64,000 bases of DNA, from positions 33,602,001 through 33,666,000 of the forward strand of contig OU612068.1 in assembly GCA_914767715.1 (NCBI GenBank). The letters run 5' to 3'. How positions within the stretch are numbered: position 1 is the stretch's first letter; each line of letters starts with the position of its first letter. The notes below the pieces were generated by a model, which did not search any database, was not told the origin of the DNA, and saw only the letters and a list, made by a program, of their open reading frames with translations. The position numbers and the translations under genes are program-made. Origin of the DNA: Membranipora membranacea (Eukaryota > Bryozoa > Gymnolaemata > Cheilostomatida > Membraniporidae). This document shows, in pieces, positions 11,501 through 26,500 of the stretch.

Positions 11501-14500
11501 TGCTGGAAATGACCTGACATGTCTGTGGCCAGTACCATGTCTATGACTAGGGCTCGGAATTCTCGATACTCATCTTGTTTCAGACCTATCAAAATGTTTT
11601 TATCATCAGCTTTCATCAGATCGAAGGCTGCACACACATGGTGGTTCTCTAGTACAGCTCTGTCATTGTAGAGTAAGGCTAGTGGAGACCTGCAAATAGT
11701 AACGTGATATATAACCAAATAAGTATATCTAGCTAAGCCGATATACATTTCAATAGTCTACTATTTATGGAGGAACAGGGAAAAGCTGTGGCTCAATGAG
11801 TACGCTGCATGTATTCAATTTGACATGTCACATGATTGATTCCCTGTGGTTACAGCAGTGTCAGGATGTACATTCAACTGAAACCGCTTCTGTGTCTCTT
11901 GTAAAATACATCAGTTTGAGATTATGAGAGGTTTTGGTATATTTTGATACATACCCGGTCATGATATGAAAGTTATTGGTGGTTCCTGTATGCTCATAGT
12001 CATGAATAAGGGCTGCTACAATAGTGGCAAATATCTCTATATCTGTCAGCCATCGCTGCAATAGAGAAAAAACTTTACATGCTTCGTAGAAGTAAAAATA
12101 TTGTAGCCATGATTCAGTCTTGTCACTTATTCCACTGGTAGTAAGTTTTAGAATAGACAGTTTGCTGAGCTCTGATTTAGGCCTCAATTTGGAGTTGTCC
12201 TCTCTCCAGTATGGTACTTTTAACCAACGCCGCATAGGTAAAACGTGCTGAAAAGAGGATTATCTTGAAAACCGCTAATGTTAGGATAAAAATGATTTTT
12301 GATTCAGAGTCTGCACCATTGAAAACTCATATGGACATAGTTTGGGAAATAATTTTTGTATTTGGATAGTCAATTATAGCCTTTTCCGCCTGTTTTGCGG
12401 ACAATTTGGCACAATCTTTCATGAGTTTCGTCATTAAAATTAAGATTTATAAACATTCAAGCCTCCAATGATTTGGAAACCCTGTCTCACAGGGTTTTCA
12501 ATGGTGCAGACTCTGAATCAAAAATCATTTTTATCCTTACATTAGCGGTTTTCAATATAACCCTCTTTCAGCAGGTTTTTCCTATGCGGCGTGGGTTAAA
12601 AGTACCAAACTGGAGAGAGGACAACTCCGAATTGAGGCATAAATAAGAGCATAGAAAACTGTCTATTAGGTTAGCCATATAATGAGTAGGGTGATGGTGC
12701 ATATTAATGAGCTGTGCTTTGCCAGTGTAATAATGATTGTAATTGTATCACTATCAGCCATGACATACCCTATAAATTATAAAATTAGAATATCAAAATA
12801 ATCAGGGTACCAGTTTTTGGCAGTGTCACAAAACCACAATGGTTACCAAGTTATTTACAGTTTTTGTGATGGTCATGTAGAGAAGGTGAATATGCTGGGA
12901 GAATTTAAATTGAAGTCATTTGTAACACAATGGAACGGATTGGAAAGGGGCTTATTTTGCGGTTTTAATAAATTCAATCTGAGCGATGGCCAGTATAGAA
13001 ATGAAGGTGACACCATCAGTGTAGGTTTGACAATTATACACTTCCATGGTGCCTACTTTTTTTTCAGAGAGAATGGATTTCATACAATGGAACAACTATA
13101 TCTTGGCAAGTGAGATGGAACAGTCTAAGACTCATGAAATAAAAACCTACATAGATGAGAACAAAGTAACCATAGCTGGCTCTGCTCAACAGGCCTAAAC
13201 ATAACATAACTGCTTACCATGAGACCACTGTTTTGTAAAAGAGCGTAAGTTGTTTGCGCGACGTCGGCAGCATGTATGAGATTGTGATATGGGTTACTGT
13301 ATTTACTATAGCCAGATTGTAAAGCCATCAAGAAATTGTCTAGGTGCACATAATTCATCTATAACGAGACATAACATAGTATCAACTTACTCCAAAACAA
13401 CTCGAAGATAAATATCAATCTTGTTTACAAGTTATTAAAATAGTGCATATTACTACAAGCGGCCTATATTTAGGCGCTTCTCGGACAATGGATGATGAGT
13501 ATAGCCTAGAGCAGGCGACCGAACCCTTCCGGATGCTATTTTTAGTGCAAAGCACAACCTTATACATGGTTTTAAATCATACAACTTATAGAAGTTCCAG
13601 CCTGAAAATTTTCTTATGCTACTTTGCCCAAATAGCGCTATATAAAAACAACATAATTTGCAGTAATTTTGGATATGTAAAACGTAAATCTCCCTTGTGA
13701 CAGCCATATTGGCATATAGGCAGACTGGTTTGATTGCAATACCTACAGATATACCCTTACCCTGAGTTTAGATATAAGACCCTGTGTTCTGAGCAGTTCA
13801 TAGCCCATAAACCTGAGGGCATTACCCCCACTTATCTCATCCAAGTCAAACACATTGAAGCTCCACTGGTCTATATCTTTGAGCAGCTTAACCACAGGCG
13901 CTGGAGGCTGAATGGATGACTCTGAGAAGCTGGACATTCGCCGATATATCCTGATTAGATAAAGAAAGTGAAGCATGAGGCTCTACCATGCAAGGGCATT
14001 AATGAACATACTAGAAGAGGAGTTATGGCAGAATATAGACAGTTTTCTGAGCTCTTATTTATGCCTCAATTCGGAGTTGTCCTCTCTCCAGTTTGGTACT
14101 TTTAACCCACGCCGCATAGGAAAAACCTGCTGAAAGAGGGTTTTCTTGAAAACCGCTTCTGTTAGGATAAAAATGATTTTCGATTCATTGGAGGCTTGAA
14201 TGTTTATAAATCTTAATTTAAGTGACAAAATTCATGAAAACTTCTGCCAAATTGTCCACAAATCAGGCAGAAAATGCTATAATTGACTATCCAAATACTA
14301 AAATGATTTCCCAATCTATGTCCATATGAGTTTTCAATGCTGCAGATTCTGAATCAAAAATAATTTTTATCCTATTATAAGCGGTTATCAAGATAACCCT
14401 CTTTTCAGCACGTTTTACCTATGCGGCGTTGGTTAAAAGTACCATACTAGAGAGAGGACAACTCCAAATTGAGGCCTAAATCAGAGCTCAGCAAACTGTC

Positions 14501-17500
14501 TATTCAGTAAAAATGAACACCCCAGTTATGTGTGGTGATATACATTTTTGTTTGTTTAAACCATAAACATACGAATAGTATTTACATGTTTATGGTTTTA
14601 ACTTACAGGGCGGAATGGAGCCTATAAGTTATGATCTCACCTTTCTACCATGAGTCCCGCCCTAACAGCCTGGGCAACACTCTTCAGTTTGGGTCTCTCC
14701 CCTCTTACTTTAGCTATGCTCTGTGACCGAGTGAAGGTCTGTGCCAGCCAGTCTCTAACCTCTGTCGGCACGGCATCTGGCTCAACTTCATTCAAAGCAT
14801 CGTCATCGTCAAACAACCGCCTGAGAATCACAAACATGGCCGTTACAATAACTGCCGACAAAATACTATGATCAGAACGTGCGTCAAAACACGATTTGTA
14901 TTAACGGACAATCATAAGGCTTGAACTAAAAACAAACTGTGTTACAGGTATTGGTGCAACAAGATTGGTTTTTATCTAACTAAAACCCAAGTAATATGGT
15001 AACTGATAATATGATATTATGATCACACCAATTAAGTCAATTTTATAACAGCGCTGTCTCAGTTTTTGCACGTTACAAAGCAGAGAATATCAAATCACAA
15101 AAACACCCAAAATCACTCGAGAATTAAGTAGGACCATATATTACAAACAGGCTGCACACGATAGCAGTAATACTGTCTGCTCTGACAATTGAAAGGTTGT
15201 AAAAGTTGTCTTTCTACAAGATTTATCCAAAGTTGAACATTTGTTGGATTGAGGGGGGGGGGGGTTAGATTGTGGTGTACAGAGGATCAAGTGAATCTAA
15301 GTCTTACAGACTTTAAGATTACAAAAGGGAAATATCGAACCTACACATATACCTCTCATAATCAGTCATTATAGTTTCAATACTTAGCTGTCTCTCCTGA
15401 CTTAGCCGCCGTCTTTGCTGCCTAAATCATTAACACGACCTCGGCGTTCACAAAGATTTGAATATATTCAAAGGCTATTCATAGATTCAAGGCATGACAG
15501 TGGACAAGGCAGACCAATGCAAAGCAGAACACGTATCTGTCACGTATCTGCCACGTTGTTTAGCTTCTTTGTAAGCCATCACAGGATAACCAGACAAGAG
15601 TTATTAAGCTCAACACAAGCTGACCCAACACAACTTTGAAATCTATTGACTACTAGAACGTGATGAGATATGTAACCATGAACGTTTTGGAAAAATTGTA
15701 CAATTTGCTGCATAAAAAGCGATAAGAAAACATAAAAAGCTGAAGAAGAACTTCGGTGGTCACCTTGATGGAGTGGTAGGGCTAGCACTAGTAGAGATAT
15801 TTCTGTCCAGAGAAGAAAATTTTACAATATTTATCACAATAATAAGAACATGGATAGATTATGATATTGAAACAAGGGTCATGGATTCCAGGCTATACTT
15901 TGCCCGGCCGGTTGGCCGTCAAACAGGGAGCAAGAGTCTGGGGGGGGGGGAGGCTCAGACTAGTCAATACTGAATTATGAGGGCTGTACAATGAAAAATG
16001 TCAAAAACTTCGTTCTAGCAGATAATATTCTATGCTGTGTACAATTAATATATGGACAGTGGACAGTATCCGTTACTTCATGTTAACTTACTTTGTTTCC
16101 TCGATATATAAAGTATCAAGCACTGCGATTGAATATTTCAGGTTTTTGATGATGTCATGTTTATTGACTGTACTATCTGTTTCTAAAAGATCTATTATGT
16201 GCTGTAACCTAAAATAAACATCAATAAAAGTTAGCTTATATTGTTCATACTCACCAACAGACACCAACATAGATTTCGGAAATGGCTCAGGAATACAATG
16301 AATGAAATGAAATTTCCAGCAAAATCAAATGCAATGAAAATGAGTAATTTTTGTTGGTGTTAGAATTGCTTATATATTGACATGAAGGTATTGAATATTA
16401 GTAATTTCCTCGATCACTTTGAGTCAAGTTGTCAGGATTGACCTGAGTGAGATTACAGAATATTGCTGATGAAACCAAACATCCTCATCTAAACAACTAG
16501 GGTACTGAATTTAAATGCAGGAGCTGGTCTTCGATTCTTTTGGCGCATATTATGGCTCCATCATAAGCAAGGCCTAAACTAATGATCCCAGTAATCACAA
16601 TCTTCACTTGTATCAAGAAAGTTCTGATAACATACTTGGTTTAGAGAGTAAAATTAAAAACTGGGACGACAACATCCAAGCCCCATTTCATATCCAAAAA
16701 GCTTAATGTTTAGGAAACAAAATAATTAGATCATGTACCTTGAAGATCCAAATCAATTACCAGGGTATATTCCATATAGATGGATTGCAGTTTTTGTGCT
16801 TAGCTCAAAACATTCCTAATGAAATGAACAAACATTAAACTGCAGTATTCCCAGATGATCAGAGAGAGACCTTGTGCAGTTTAAATTTTCACGAGTTAAG
16901 GCTCTAACAGTACACGTATATATCTATTTGCGAGATGGAGATTCAATCATTGTAATTACAGAATTGGCCACTTGAAGACTGGAGAATGTAGCGAGAAGCG
17001 ACGCAGCCCACACGCGAGGCATGATTACCATCTTACAGCAGCTTCGGATGTGAAACAGCTCACAAGGAGTTCAATATCTGGATACTATTCATAATCAAGA
17101 AAGTTAGAGTTCTTGCATAATCGAGTATCAAAGTAGTCCCGGGATAATTAAATGAATGGTGCAGTCACTTTCTAGGCCACTACTTGCTCATCGCTGCTTC
17201 CCTCAGTTTCATGGGGCAAATGATGAAATATGAAATTTATGCTACGGCCTTGGCTTGCTCAATTTATCCAAATTTAGGCGTAACCCCCTCCCACTAAATA
17301 CATGGGTGGGTAACCCCCTGCCTCTAAATACATGGGTGAGTAACCCCCTCCCTCTAAATACATGGGTGAGTAATACTCGATGCAGTCAAGTTTGAAAACT
17401 CGGAGATAAATGGACCATACAGGATACAAGATGGGCTATGATGAATAACAATAATCTTTTCTTGAACAAATGCAGATTGTTTGATTTGATCAGTAGCTCT

Positions 17501-20500
17501 TCCCTTGCAGAATATGGAGACTTTACAAAAAATGATAAAATACCACAGTCCACACAATACAATAATACTATACTATCCCTATAATGCTGTGAAAAACCAC
17601 ACCTGTCATTGTTACACTATCAATCATCATCAAAATAGCTGGCGCCATAGACATTTATAATTTATGGTGTGTTTTATTAGTCTTCCATCCATCAAAAAGA
17701 TCAGTGAATTTGAAATTCTTCGAAAGTATTAGCTTACTTTATTGCCATAATAAAATTCGATACTTAGCTGAAAATTTGCAAGTATACCATCGCAGAGTGT
17801 AAATATGCTATCGACATTTGGTTCCAATTTCAACAGCTGCTGTCCCAAAGGCAGCATGATGTTGTTATGCCATGATGCTAGTCAGCATGCTGGAAGGTCC
17901 TCAGCACCTTCATGATCTGAGCTCCACTTAACTCAAATCAAATCTTATGTGCTACCCATCCCTACTTGACTTACCTAGTTGAGCAGAGTTTCGGTGCTGC
18001 CAGGGTATCAACAGCCGGCATTTTCTCCACCTCCAGTTTGCGTGAGGCATAACTAGACAACTCCCGATCCAGTTCTGAGCTAGATACACTCTGTAAGAGG
18101 AAGGAGTCATTCCGCTTCAGCACGGTCACCTCTCCTATTGGTAAAGAGGAATAAGCATGACATATGATGGCTACAGTAATACATACCTTGTCAGAACAAG
18201 CAAAGTGATGACATTCTGTTCCTGCTACTGAACTGGGCAAACTTAGTATTGTTGAATCCTGCCGCTCAAGCAATTATTGCAGATTAGCTGGAAATAATTC
18301 CTGTCCTACTCTCCAAATTACTAAACCAGGATATCTGTTGTCTAAGCCCACAACTCATATCTCACTGTCCCACTTACCGACGCCTCTGATGCATATATGT
18401 CTTGTCCTAACTTTGTCCATGTTTGTACTAATGATCTGCAATGAGCAGTGCTCACTCTAAATACTGGTATGTTACATGTAGTCACTTCCAATCCAGATAA
18501 ATCACTTATAGAAGGCACAGCAAGTGGGTATAAAATTATGAATTTCCAGCTCTAAGTTGATTAATATTTCCTGGCGATAACAAAGTTAGACAGAGCTGTT
18601 GGCGATGCAAGCTGTCGAACATTTACATACTGGCAGCAGTGTGGAAATATGAGGGTATCAAGCAGTTATCCTGATTAAAAAATAACACTCGACATAACCT
18701 CAATCTATCCTAAGCTGCTGACTAGAGGAAGGCTGCCCGACAAGCTGCACATGTGTATATTGTAAGGTTAGGGTCATCAAGAGTGTACTTAAGTCCTGTC
18801 AGGTACTACCAGCCTATTACCTCTACTTGAATAGATCGATGTGTTGCCTGACTGAATAGTAAACCCACGTGTTCCTCTAATCTCACAAATACCATTACCA
18901 CTACGCAGGACAACCTTTATAAGCACACTTAATAAGGCACTTTATTTTTTATAACAAAAATACTTGCACTACTCATCCAAGCGTAGAAAGCCACTGCATA
19001 TTTTCATGGTTCACTGTGTTTCTTATATAATGGGAATTAGTTTGGGGTCAAAGCGTGATTTATGACATCTTGGCCGATGTATAATGTGCATAATAAATAA
19101 GATTGAAAGTCAAGGTGTGCTGTTGACCTGGCTACCTGTTATTCAGTAGTTGGGTTCAACATACCCTGAGAAAGGAAACCTCAAATCATTTCTGTATTAA
19201 TTTCCAGAATACCCTATGGCCCATTATGTGTATGATAGATTATAACTCTCTTTCTGGATTTTTGTAGCAGACAGCAGAGAACCGCTCTGACTTTACATTG
19301 GGTCAAATTCATCAGAATATGCTGCGCATGTGCTTTTAGCGGGCATGTATTTTGTGACAAAAATTCAATGAACTTGAAGAGTGGGTGGAAACAGCCACAT
19401 ACATTACATTACATTTGTTTATTTTGATTCGCACTTCAATTATATTATGAGAGTAACTTACTTGGATGGGAGTGTCTCTGATTGGAATATCTTGGTTGTT
19501 CTGTTTCTGGCTTGTTTGTGGCAACTACAACAAAAAACCCCGTAAAATTACAGGTGTTGACTCGAAGTTGTCTTACCTTATAATAGTTTCACTAAGTAGA
19601 AAACAACTCTTACATGAATGTGTATATTGTCGTTATCTCTTGTCCTTTATCACTGCGTGGCTCAGAGTCAACACAAAACTCGTGTTACGAGTGAGCTAGA
19701 TGAATTATATTGATAGCTTGCTCTCACTCTGAGAGTAAGGATGCTGCCCCGAAACTCACTCTACTATTGATGAAACATGAGTATATCTTCAGTACTAAAC
19801 AAGTATACATCAATCTTAGGTCTAGTACTGGGCGCCGTATATGATACTTAGAACACACATACATATAAACATTCTCCCTGCTATAACAAATCCTTTGAGA
19901 AATAAAAAAATCAGAATTGTCAATTGTTATAAACTGTTTGGAGAAGAGAGAAAATCTAAGTTGTAACATTGTTCCTCAGCGACATCAAATTATGCAAAAT
20001 GTACCTAAACCCGTAGGTACAATTTTCACTCCTGACTGTTTTCATCCCTAAGGGTTTGATCGGGTTTGATAAACAAATGAACTTGCAAGCTGCTACTACT
20101 ACCAAAATATCAAAATAGATGCTGTGAGCATGATACGAGATAACACTCTCGTAGTGAACACGCACATTGATATTAAATAACAAAGGCTATCCACCGTTTT
20201 GTGCAGCAGAAATTCAAGACTTTTGGCCTTCCAGACATTGCAGCAATGATATCCGATCTAAAAAAAAAGTTAAAAGCGATAGATACATGATGATGTTATC
20301 GCACATATCTTACATTGCACCTGACTAAATCCGTCGCTCTGCTGTCTCTTAGCGCTGACAGATGTAGAGAAGTCTATAACCATTCGACGAGGTAGTTTTC
20401 CGTTGCTGCCTGGTGATAATAATATCCGTGGATGTCTGAATTTGCCATCATGAGAAAAGTCTGCAGAACTAAAACTGTGTGATCTCTTTCGAACTCTCTC

Positions 20501-23500
20501 AGCCATAACAGCTAGTTATCCTTCTTCAATACCGACCAACGCCCACAAATGCTGTCTCCGTTTAATTATACCAACAATCACCAGTTATACAATAACTGAT
20601 ATCAGTTATCCCAGTCAGCAGCCTTGCTAATCACGTCATGTAGCTTCTATTTATCAGTTCAACTAACTACCATCCTCAGAGTAAGTTGATTTATATTTAA
20701 ACAATAACAAGTAAAAAGAGAGAGAGCAGTGTTTAAAGCGAGGTGAAAAAATAATCAAGGAATTGTTTATGAACTAAAATGTTAGCTCTCCTAATGAGAT
20801 GGCCATAGAGGCAGTGTCAGATGTATACACAATCAGCAAATATTCTCAAGTGCGCATAGCCTCTGGTCATCAGTCATAATAAAACTTCAGATCTACATGA
20901 CAAGTAAAATAGACAAGCTAAAGATAAACCAAAGGCTCTGAAGAAAGTCCAGTCAAACCATAAACAATCAAAAATAGATAACTTTATCAAATTGATGTTC
21001 CTCTGTTGACAGCGACCTCAGGGCTGGTGACATCATGCAATATCTCTGACAATCATTAGATACACAGGTCAGTGCAGATAGATACTGGTATAAAATTAAG
21101 GAACTTCCCAGGCCAGACATTCATCGACCCCTGGAATTGACAATCAATCAAATTTACATTAGTCTACAGCCAATACAAACAGTAATCACCTCCTCAACAT
21201 GTAAATATTCTGACTGAGAAGCTGGCGAGATCTTGAGACCAAACTGAATGTGTACATCATACATCTATTTACTGCGTACTATGTATATGAGAGTCAATAA
21301 CTGTCCTGTCGCCAGCCCTGACAGACACTCTAAATGGAGGCAGGCCTGGTTTGACTAATTAAAAATAGCTTGTATAAAATAATTTAAATTTGCTACGCTT
21401 TCAGTTTACATTGATGTACGTAATACTGACCTCCCTCTTTAGATAACATATTCATGGCACACAGTCTGGAGAAAAGATGTGAGAAAAATTAGGATTTTAA
21501 GTCTAAGAGCATAAAAGCAGATTTAAATATAACTGCAGTTCTTGTCCTCAACTGACCGGTTTGAAGCAACAAATGACAATGATATAGATCTATACTTGTC
21601 ATCAAGCCAGACTACACATTCAAATAAATCCTTAGTATAGTTAGCCATGTTAACTCAAGTAATAGTTAAACCTTAATCTAAAAAATGTCTTGGAACGGTA
21701 GCTGGCATGTTGACACAGTGAAATATTAATAATGGCACAAGTTTATCGTGATAATAAATTTGCTAATATAGACACTAAGATATATCTAAAGTCACACAAA
21801 TCTAATTTAATAGTGAAGCAACCTTCTCCGGATTTTATAACCATTTAAGAGGTCATTAGCTAAGATATTATTGACATCCCAGTTGACACGCATGCAGACG
21901 TATAGAATAGATAGGAGCCTCCGGTAATATAAATGGAGCCATAAGAAGATAACTTCCTATCGAGCAAATTATTTCAAATAGTACAAATTAAATGCTGTAG
22001 GAGTGTCATTGCACCATTATGTAAATTCACCAGCTTGCGAATTAACATTACATAGCAAAACACTGCTACATTGGAATGAAGAGGAAAATGATGGTGAAAA
22101 TTCTTAAAACAAGCAGTGAATCTCTGCGGCAAGTCGATTAACTTCATCAGGCATATTTTACAAATGTTTGAGACTGTAGCTCCATAATCTCTACTAACAA
22201 CTAGTGCAGGGGCAATAAAAATATCAGTTTAGGTCTTTGAGATCATAAACAGTGTACTGCTTTTGTGTTTCAGGAAAGATAGAACTTTACACCTGGAGCC
22301 ATAATCGACAGCTAGATCAACATACAAAGTTAGTTAGACAGATGACACAGTAAACCAGAATCTTTTATCAAATAAAGGGTGATCAATTTATACCCAAGCA
22401 TAACCTTGAGTTTGATCAAATCACAGAGTAAGGATATATCCTTACTCTGTGATCAAATCCTTGAATTTGACCCATCCCTTTGATTTGACGTATAATATAG
22501 AAGCCATTTTATTTGGTTAATGAAAATGTAATGGTATAATAAAATGAAGTACAATTTTGTTATACAGCTCCTTCTAAATTACATTATTTATATTTGAGCG
22601 TAATTGGGTATTAATCAATAACAGATTAATACTTGGAGAATTATTATCAAGAGCATCAATATTCTCTTACTATTTTATCACAACTCAGCGCTGCCACTTG
22701 TGGTCAATAACCTGCAGAAATAACAGCCTCCGCCCTCAAACTACCCAAATAACTCACTCCGCAGGGGGGGGGGGGTTCATAAGGAGATAACATTGTTCAT
22801 AAATTGTATTACTGATAATCTAGCCTTGTGCGATAGCTGGAATCCAGTATCAACAAGGAAGCTAACATCTGGCACGGGATTGTAGAAGATGAGCTAAGAG
22901 TCTCGAGGCTTTTGCAGGTGCCTCTCAATGGTCTTGAAGAGTCCTAGAACTCTTGAGATTTTGTGGATAAGAATCTGCATTGCATTAAATTTCATTCTTG
23001 CATTCTTTAGCTGTTGTGCAATATCTTACAACTTTCAAGCTTATTTTAAAAGATATAGCGAAATTCTTAGCATTACTACTCACAATGTTTTCATAAAATA
23101 TCCCCTCTGCAACTTCCTTGCAACAATCTCCAAACAATCAAGTGAGATAATCCTAGGCACGCATATAGCTCGAAAGATAGTAGAAGCATTCTGAGTTCTG
23201 ACCAAAAGATAGCTGTACAAAAAGCGTGCCCCAACAGATTCCAGATTCTATTCAAAATCAACCACAACTTGTTGCAAACCATTGGATAAAGTTTCCCAGC
23301 AGTTTAAAATTTAAAACCGAGCTCGCCCACAACTAACCAGGCTATATAAAAGTCTTATTACGTATGCAGAATACTGCCGCAATGTGACTCCCAAGAGAGT
23401 AACAGTTCAAATGGACGGTCATATTTGCTGAGCGTCCCTTCAATTAATTATCATACCACTGGAATTGAGTGATCACAGATGATAAACAAATTCTCTAGCT

Positions 23501-26500
23501 TGTCTATTCTATCATTGTACATGAATATGTATATGTGTAGCAGGGACCAAAAACAAAGAGGAGACGATCATCATGTATGTCATAGTAGTCTATAAACCTG
23601 CTAAATATTGAAACTATGAATAAAACTATAAGTGATAAATAAACTTGCAACCTTAAAATAACTCGGGCACGCCAGTAACTATGAGACTCAGAATAATATC
23701 TTAATGATAAAAGATTTACCGATTCTGTAGGTCACACCATCAGGTAGAGTGAATGTAGCGGCTGTATGACTCTTAGTTAGTATACGTTTAGGTCTGTGTG
23801 ATACTCTTAGTGGAGTATCAGAATCTCCTCCTGCTGTATGCCCCAGCTCTAGACTCTCCTCACAATCATCCATCCCAGTGGCGTGTCCTTACACAACAAT
23901 CCTGGAGTGAGTGTCCCTGACTGGAGTGTCACTTACACTTTGAGGGTTTCCCCAGCGCTGCACCGATAATGTTTATCTAAAGCTCCGTGTTAGCCGATCA
24001 CTTTGTTTACGTTTTCACCAATGAATGGAGTATGTCATGTCACAAGAGATTTGCATGTTTTATCTCAGTAATAATATCCATGAGTGTGTGTTTATATCCT
24101 CGATCAACACATATTAGCGGTCATTTAGTCCACATCACAGGTTAATCCTCTCCATCGATACCATTAGCACACTTTTAGAAATCCACAATTTTACAAACCT
24201 CAAATTCCGTTGTTGGTTGTTGACGAATTAATTAACATGAGTTTTATACGGTTCTCCGTAGGTCGTAAACTGAAAATTTATATTTTTACTGCGTTGTCAT
24301 GAATAAGAAAACTGATCGAGATGATTGTAGATTATTGAGCCTCTGCCCAAATCTGCACATAGATATATAGCTTACTAAAATCCTCTTATCTGCAATTTTG
24401 TTTAATTTATACAAAATACCTGACTATATAACTGTGTAACGGCACTTACTCAGCGCACTGGATGAGCTTATTCAGTCAATTCACTTTTATTGTTAGTCAA
24501 AGCAGACTAAATCATAACAAAAACAGGAAGCCTCAGTGAACCAAGTCCAAGAGCTGATCTGAGAAACTATGTGAATAACGGCTGGAGGCAATACTCTACT
24601 TATCCAGTATTTATTCATTCAAAATTATTCAGCAGAGAACTGATTAAGACGCAGAGAGTACGGAGTGATGTAAATACCCAACAAAACGATATGTGGCATC
24701 ATAAACCCTGGAATGCCTCATAGCAATCTAATTATCAGCAAATTATTAAGCAATTGATGCTGCATATGTCCAGAATATTTTAATTATTGATATGGTTAGG
24801 CAGCAATATATTTCTAAGCGCTGTTGCATCATTTTTATTTCTCATCGAAATATATAACCATGGTAGTAAGTCGAACACAATATCCGCACAGTGTAGCCGC
24901 AATAGAAGTAGCATTAGCAGACCAGGGAGAATGGAAGAGAGAATGGAAGCAGCCATTCTCCCTGAGCAGACAGAGAAATATGTAATGTAGGCTATGAGGA
25001 TAAAATATCAGGTACCTGGCGCCTGTGTACTATATACTACACTTAGGCTAAAGGAAAGGCAACAACAAGTTCATCCATCAAATGCAATTTAAAATTCATA
25101 TTTCCAAATGAGTTCACACTATCGAGGACATGATATGACAACTCCAAACATCAGATGGTTAGGGTGTTTTTCACACTGCTGAAAGAAGATTTTACTTACT
25201 GTTACTGAGATTTTTGGAATACTTTTGATACATCGTTCTTGTTAGCTACCGCTGCAGTAAAGTTGTTTTAAAATCTGATAACAAGCCTACAGTATAGACA
25301 CAGCCAGAGGTGTTAATCACTAGCCAGCTAATAACTCATCTCACAGCCCACACAAGTAACATTGTCTAATGTACCGAGCCCAGACACCATGATCAGATTA
25401 ATAAGGTTTGAATGACAAGAGTGAAGAACCTTTGAATATTTCATAAATTCAATCCCTAGCCATCATTTCTGAAGAAGTTCAGACCCTGTTCTGTAAATTA
25501 AACAAGACGTATAACTGCAGACAGATCAAGTTTGAAAACCAATAGTGTATCTTTGCTCCCAGCATCATAAAAGTACATAATTGTAGAATCGACCATTTCA
25601 CTTCTATTCATCATAATAACATGCTATAACTAATGAGTTCATTGCTATAACCAATGAATTCATTGATGTAACCAATGTCACGAAAATGACAAGTTGAAAT
25701 GACCAGATCAATTTTCGAATAAGGAAAGATATTAACCAAACTTTCAGATATTTACATTTCAAAAACTGTATATATACTTCGAGTGTTAGTCCGTCAGTTT
25801 AAGCAAGGAGTTCTCCTTGCTTTGAGACATGAGTAAATGAGGATCATGTTTAATCATAAGGCTATAACGAAAATGATGACAAGTTTATCACTATCTTTTG
25901 TAGGTTGATTGAAGGTTTTTTTATAATTCACATAAACTACTCATATAGATGATGCGCTTTTAGAGCTGAAATGAATGATCAGCCTGTGGGCCATTCTTAT
26001 ACACAGGGATGTCATCATAATTCATGTGCGGGTGTAATGCATAGATTGCCAACTGGAACGCAACTCCAACATAAAGAACCACAAAAAGAACAAAATATCT
26101 AAGAAGCAACCTAGCTCAGCATACACACAGATGATGAGTTTGGGTCAATCTAATTATCTGGCACTACCAGTATTTGTATTCTATGATAGGCTTGTATAAT
26201 CGGGCCACAGATTACCTTCAACACAGTCTACATGAAGATTTTCTCACAAAAAAGGGCACGTTGATTTTGAGTTGAGTGAAAAAGGGTTTCATAGATAGCT
26301 ATTATAGTGATTACCTGTGGATTTAGTATAAGGACAAGAGACAATATCAACACCTTCATCTTCTTCTGATATAAGATCCAGTACCACGTCGGCTGTCAGG
26401 CGCGCAGACGTCATCTCAACAATCTGTTCCGGCTACGATACATGGCATTTAGCAGATTAAATCGGCAACTAGCTTGTCCAGATTCTAAGTTCAGCAAATG

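Noticed and set aside
17975-18090. Internal acceptor at 18090 as the partner of PDE1 first exon d via a GTGCAA donor
   Set aside because: Possible in phase 0, but the strong GTAAGA donor plus the 63-nt cassette explains all four first exons with one rule; kept only as an alternative.
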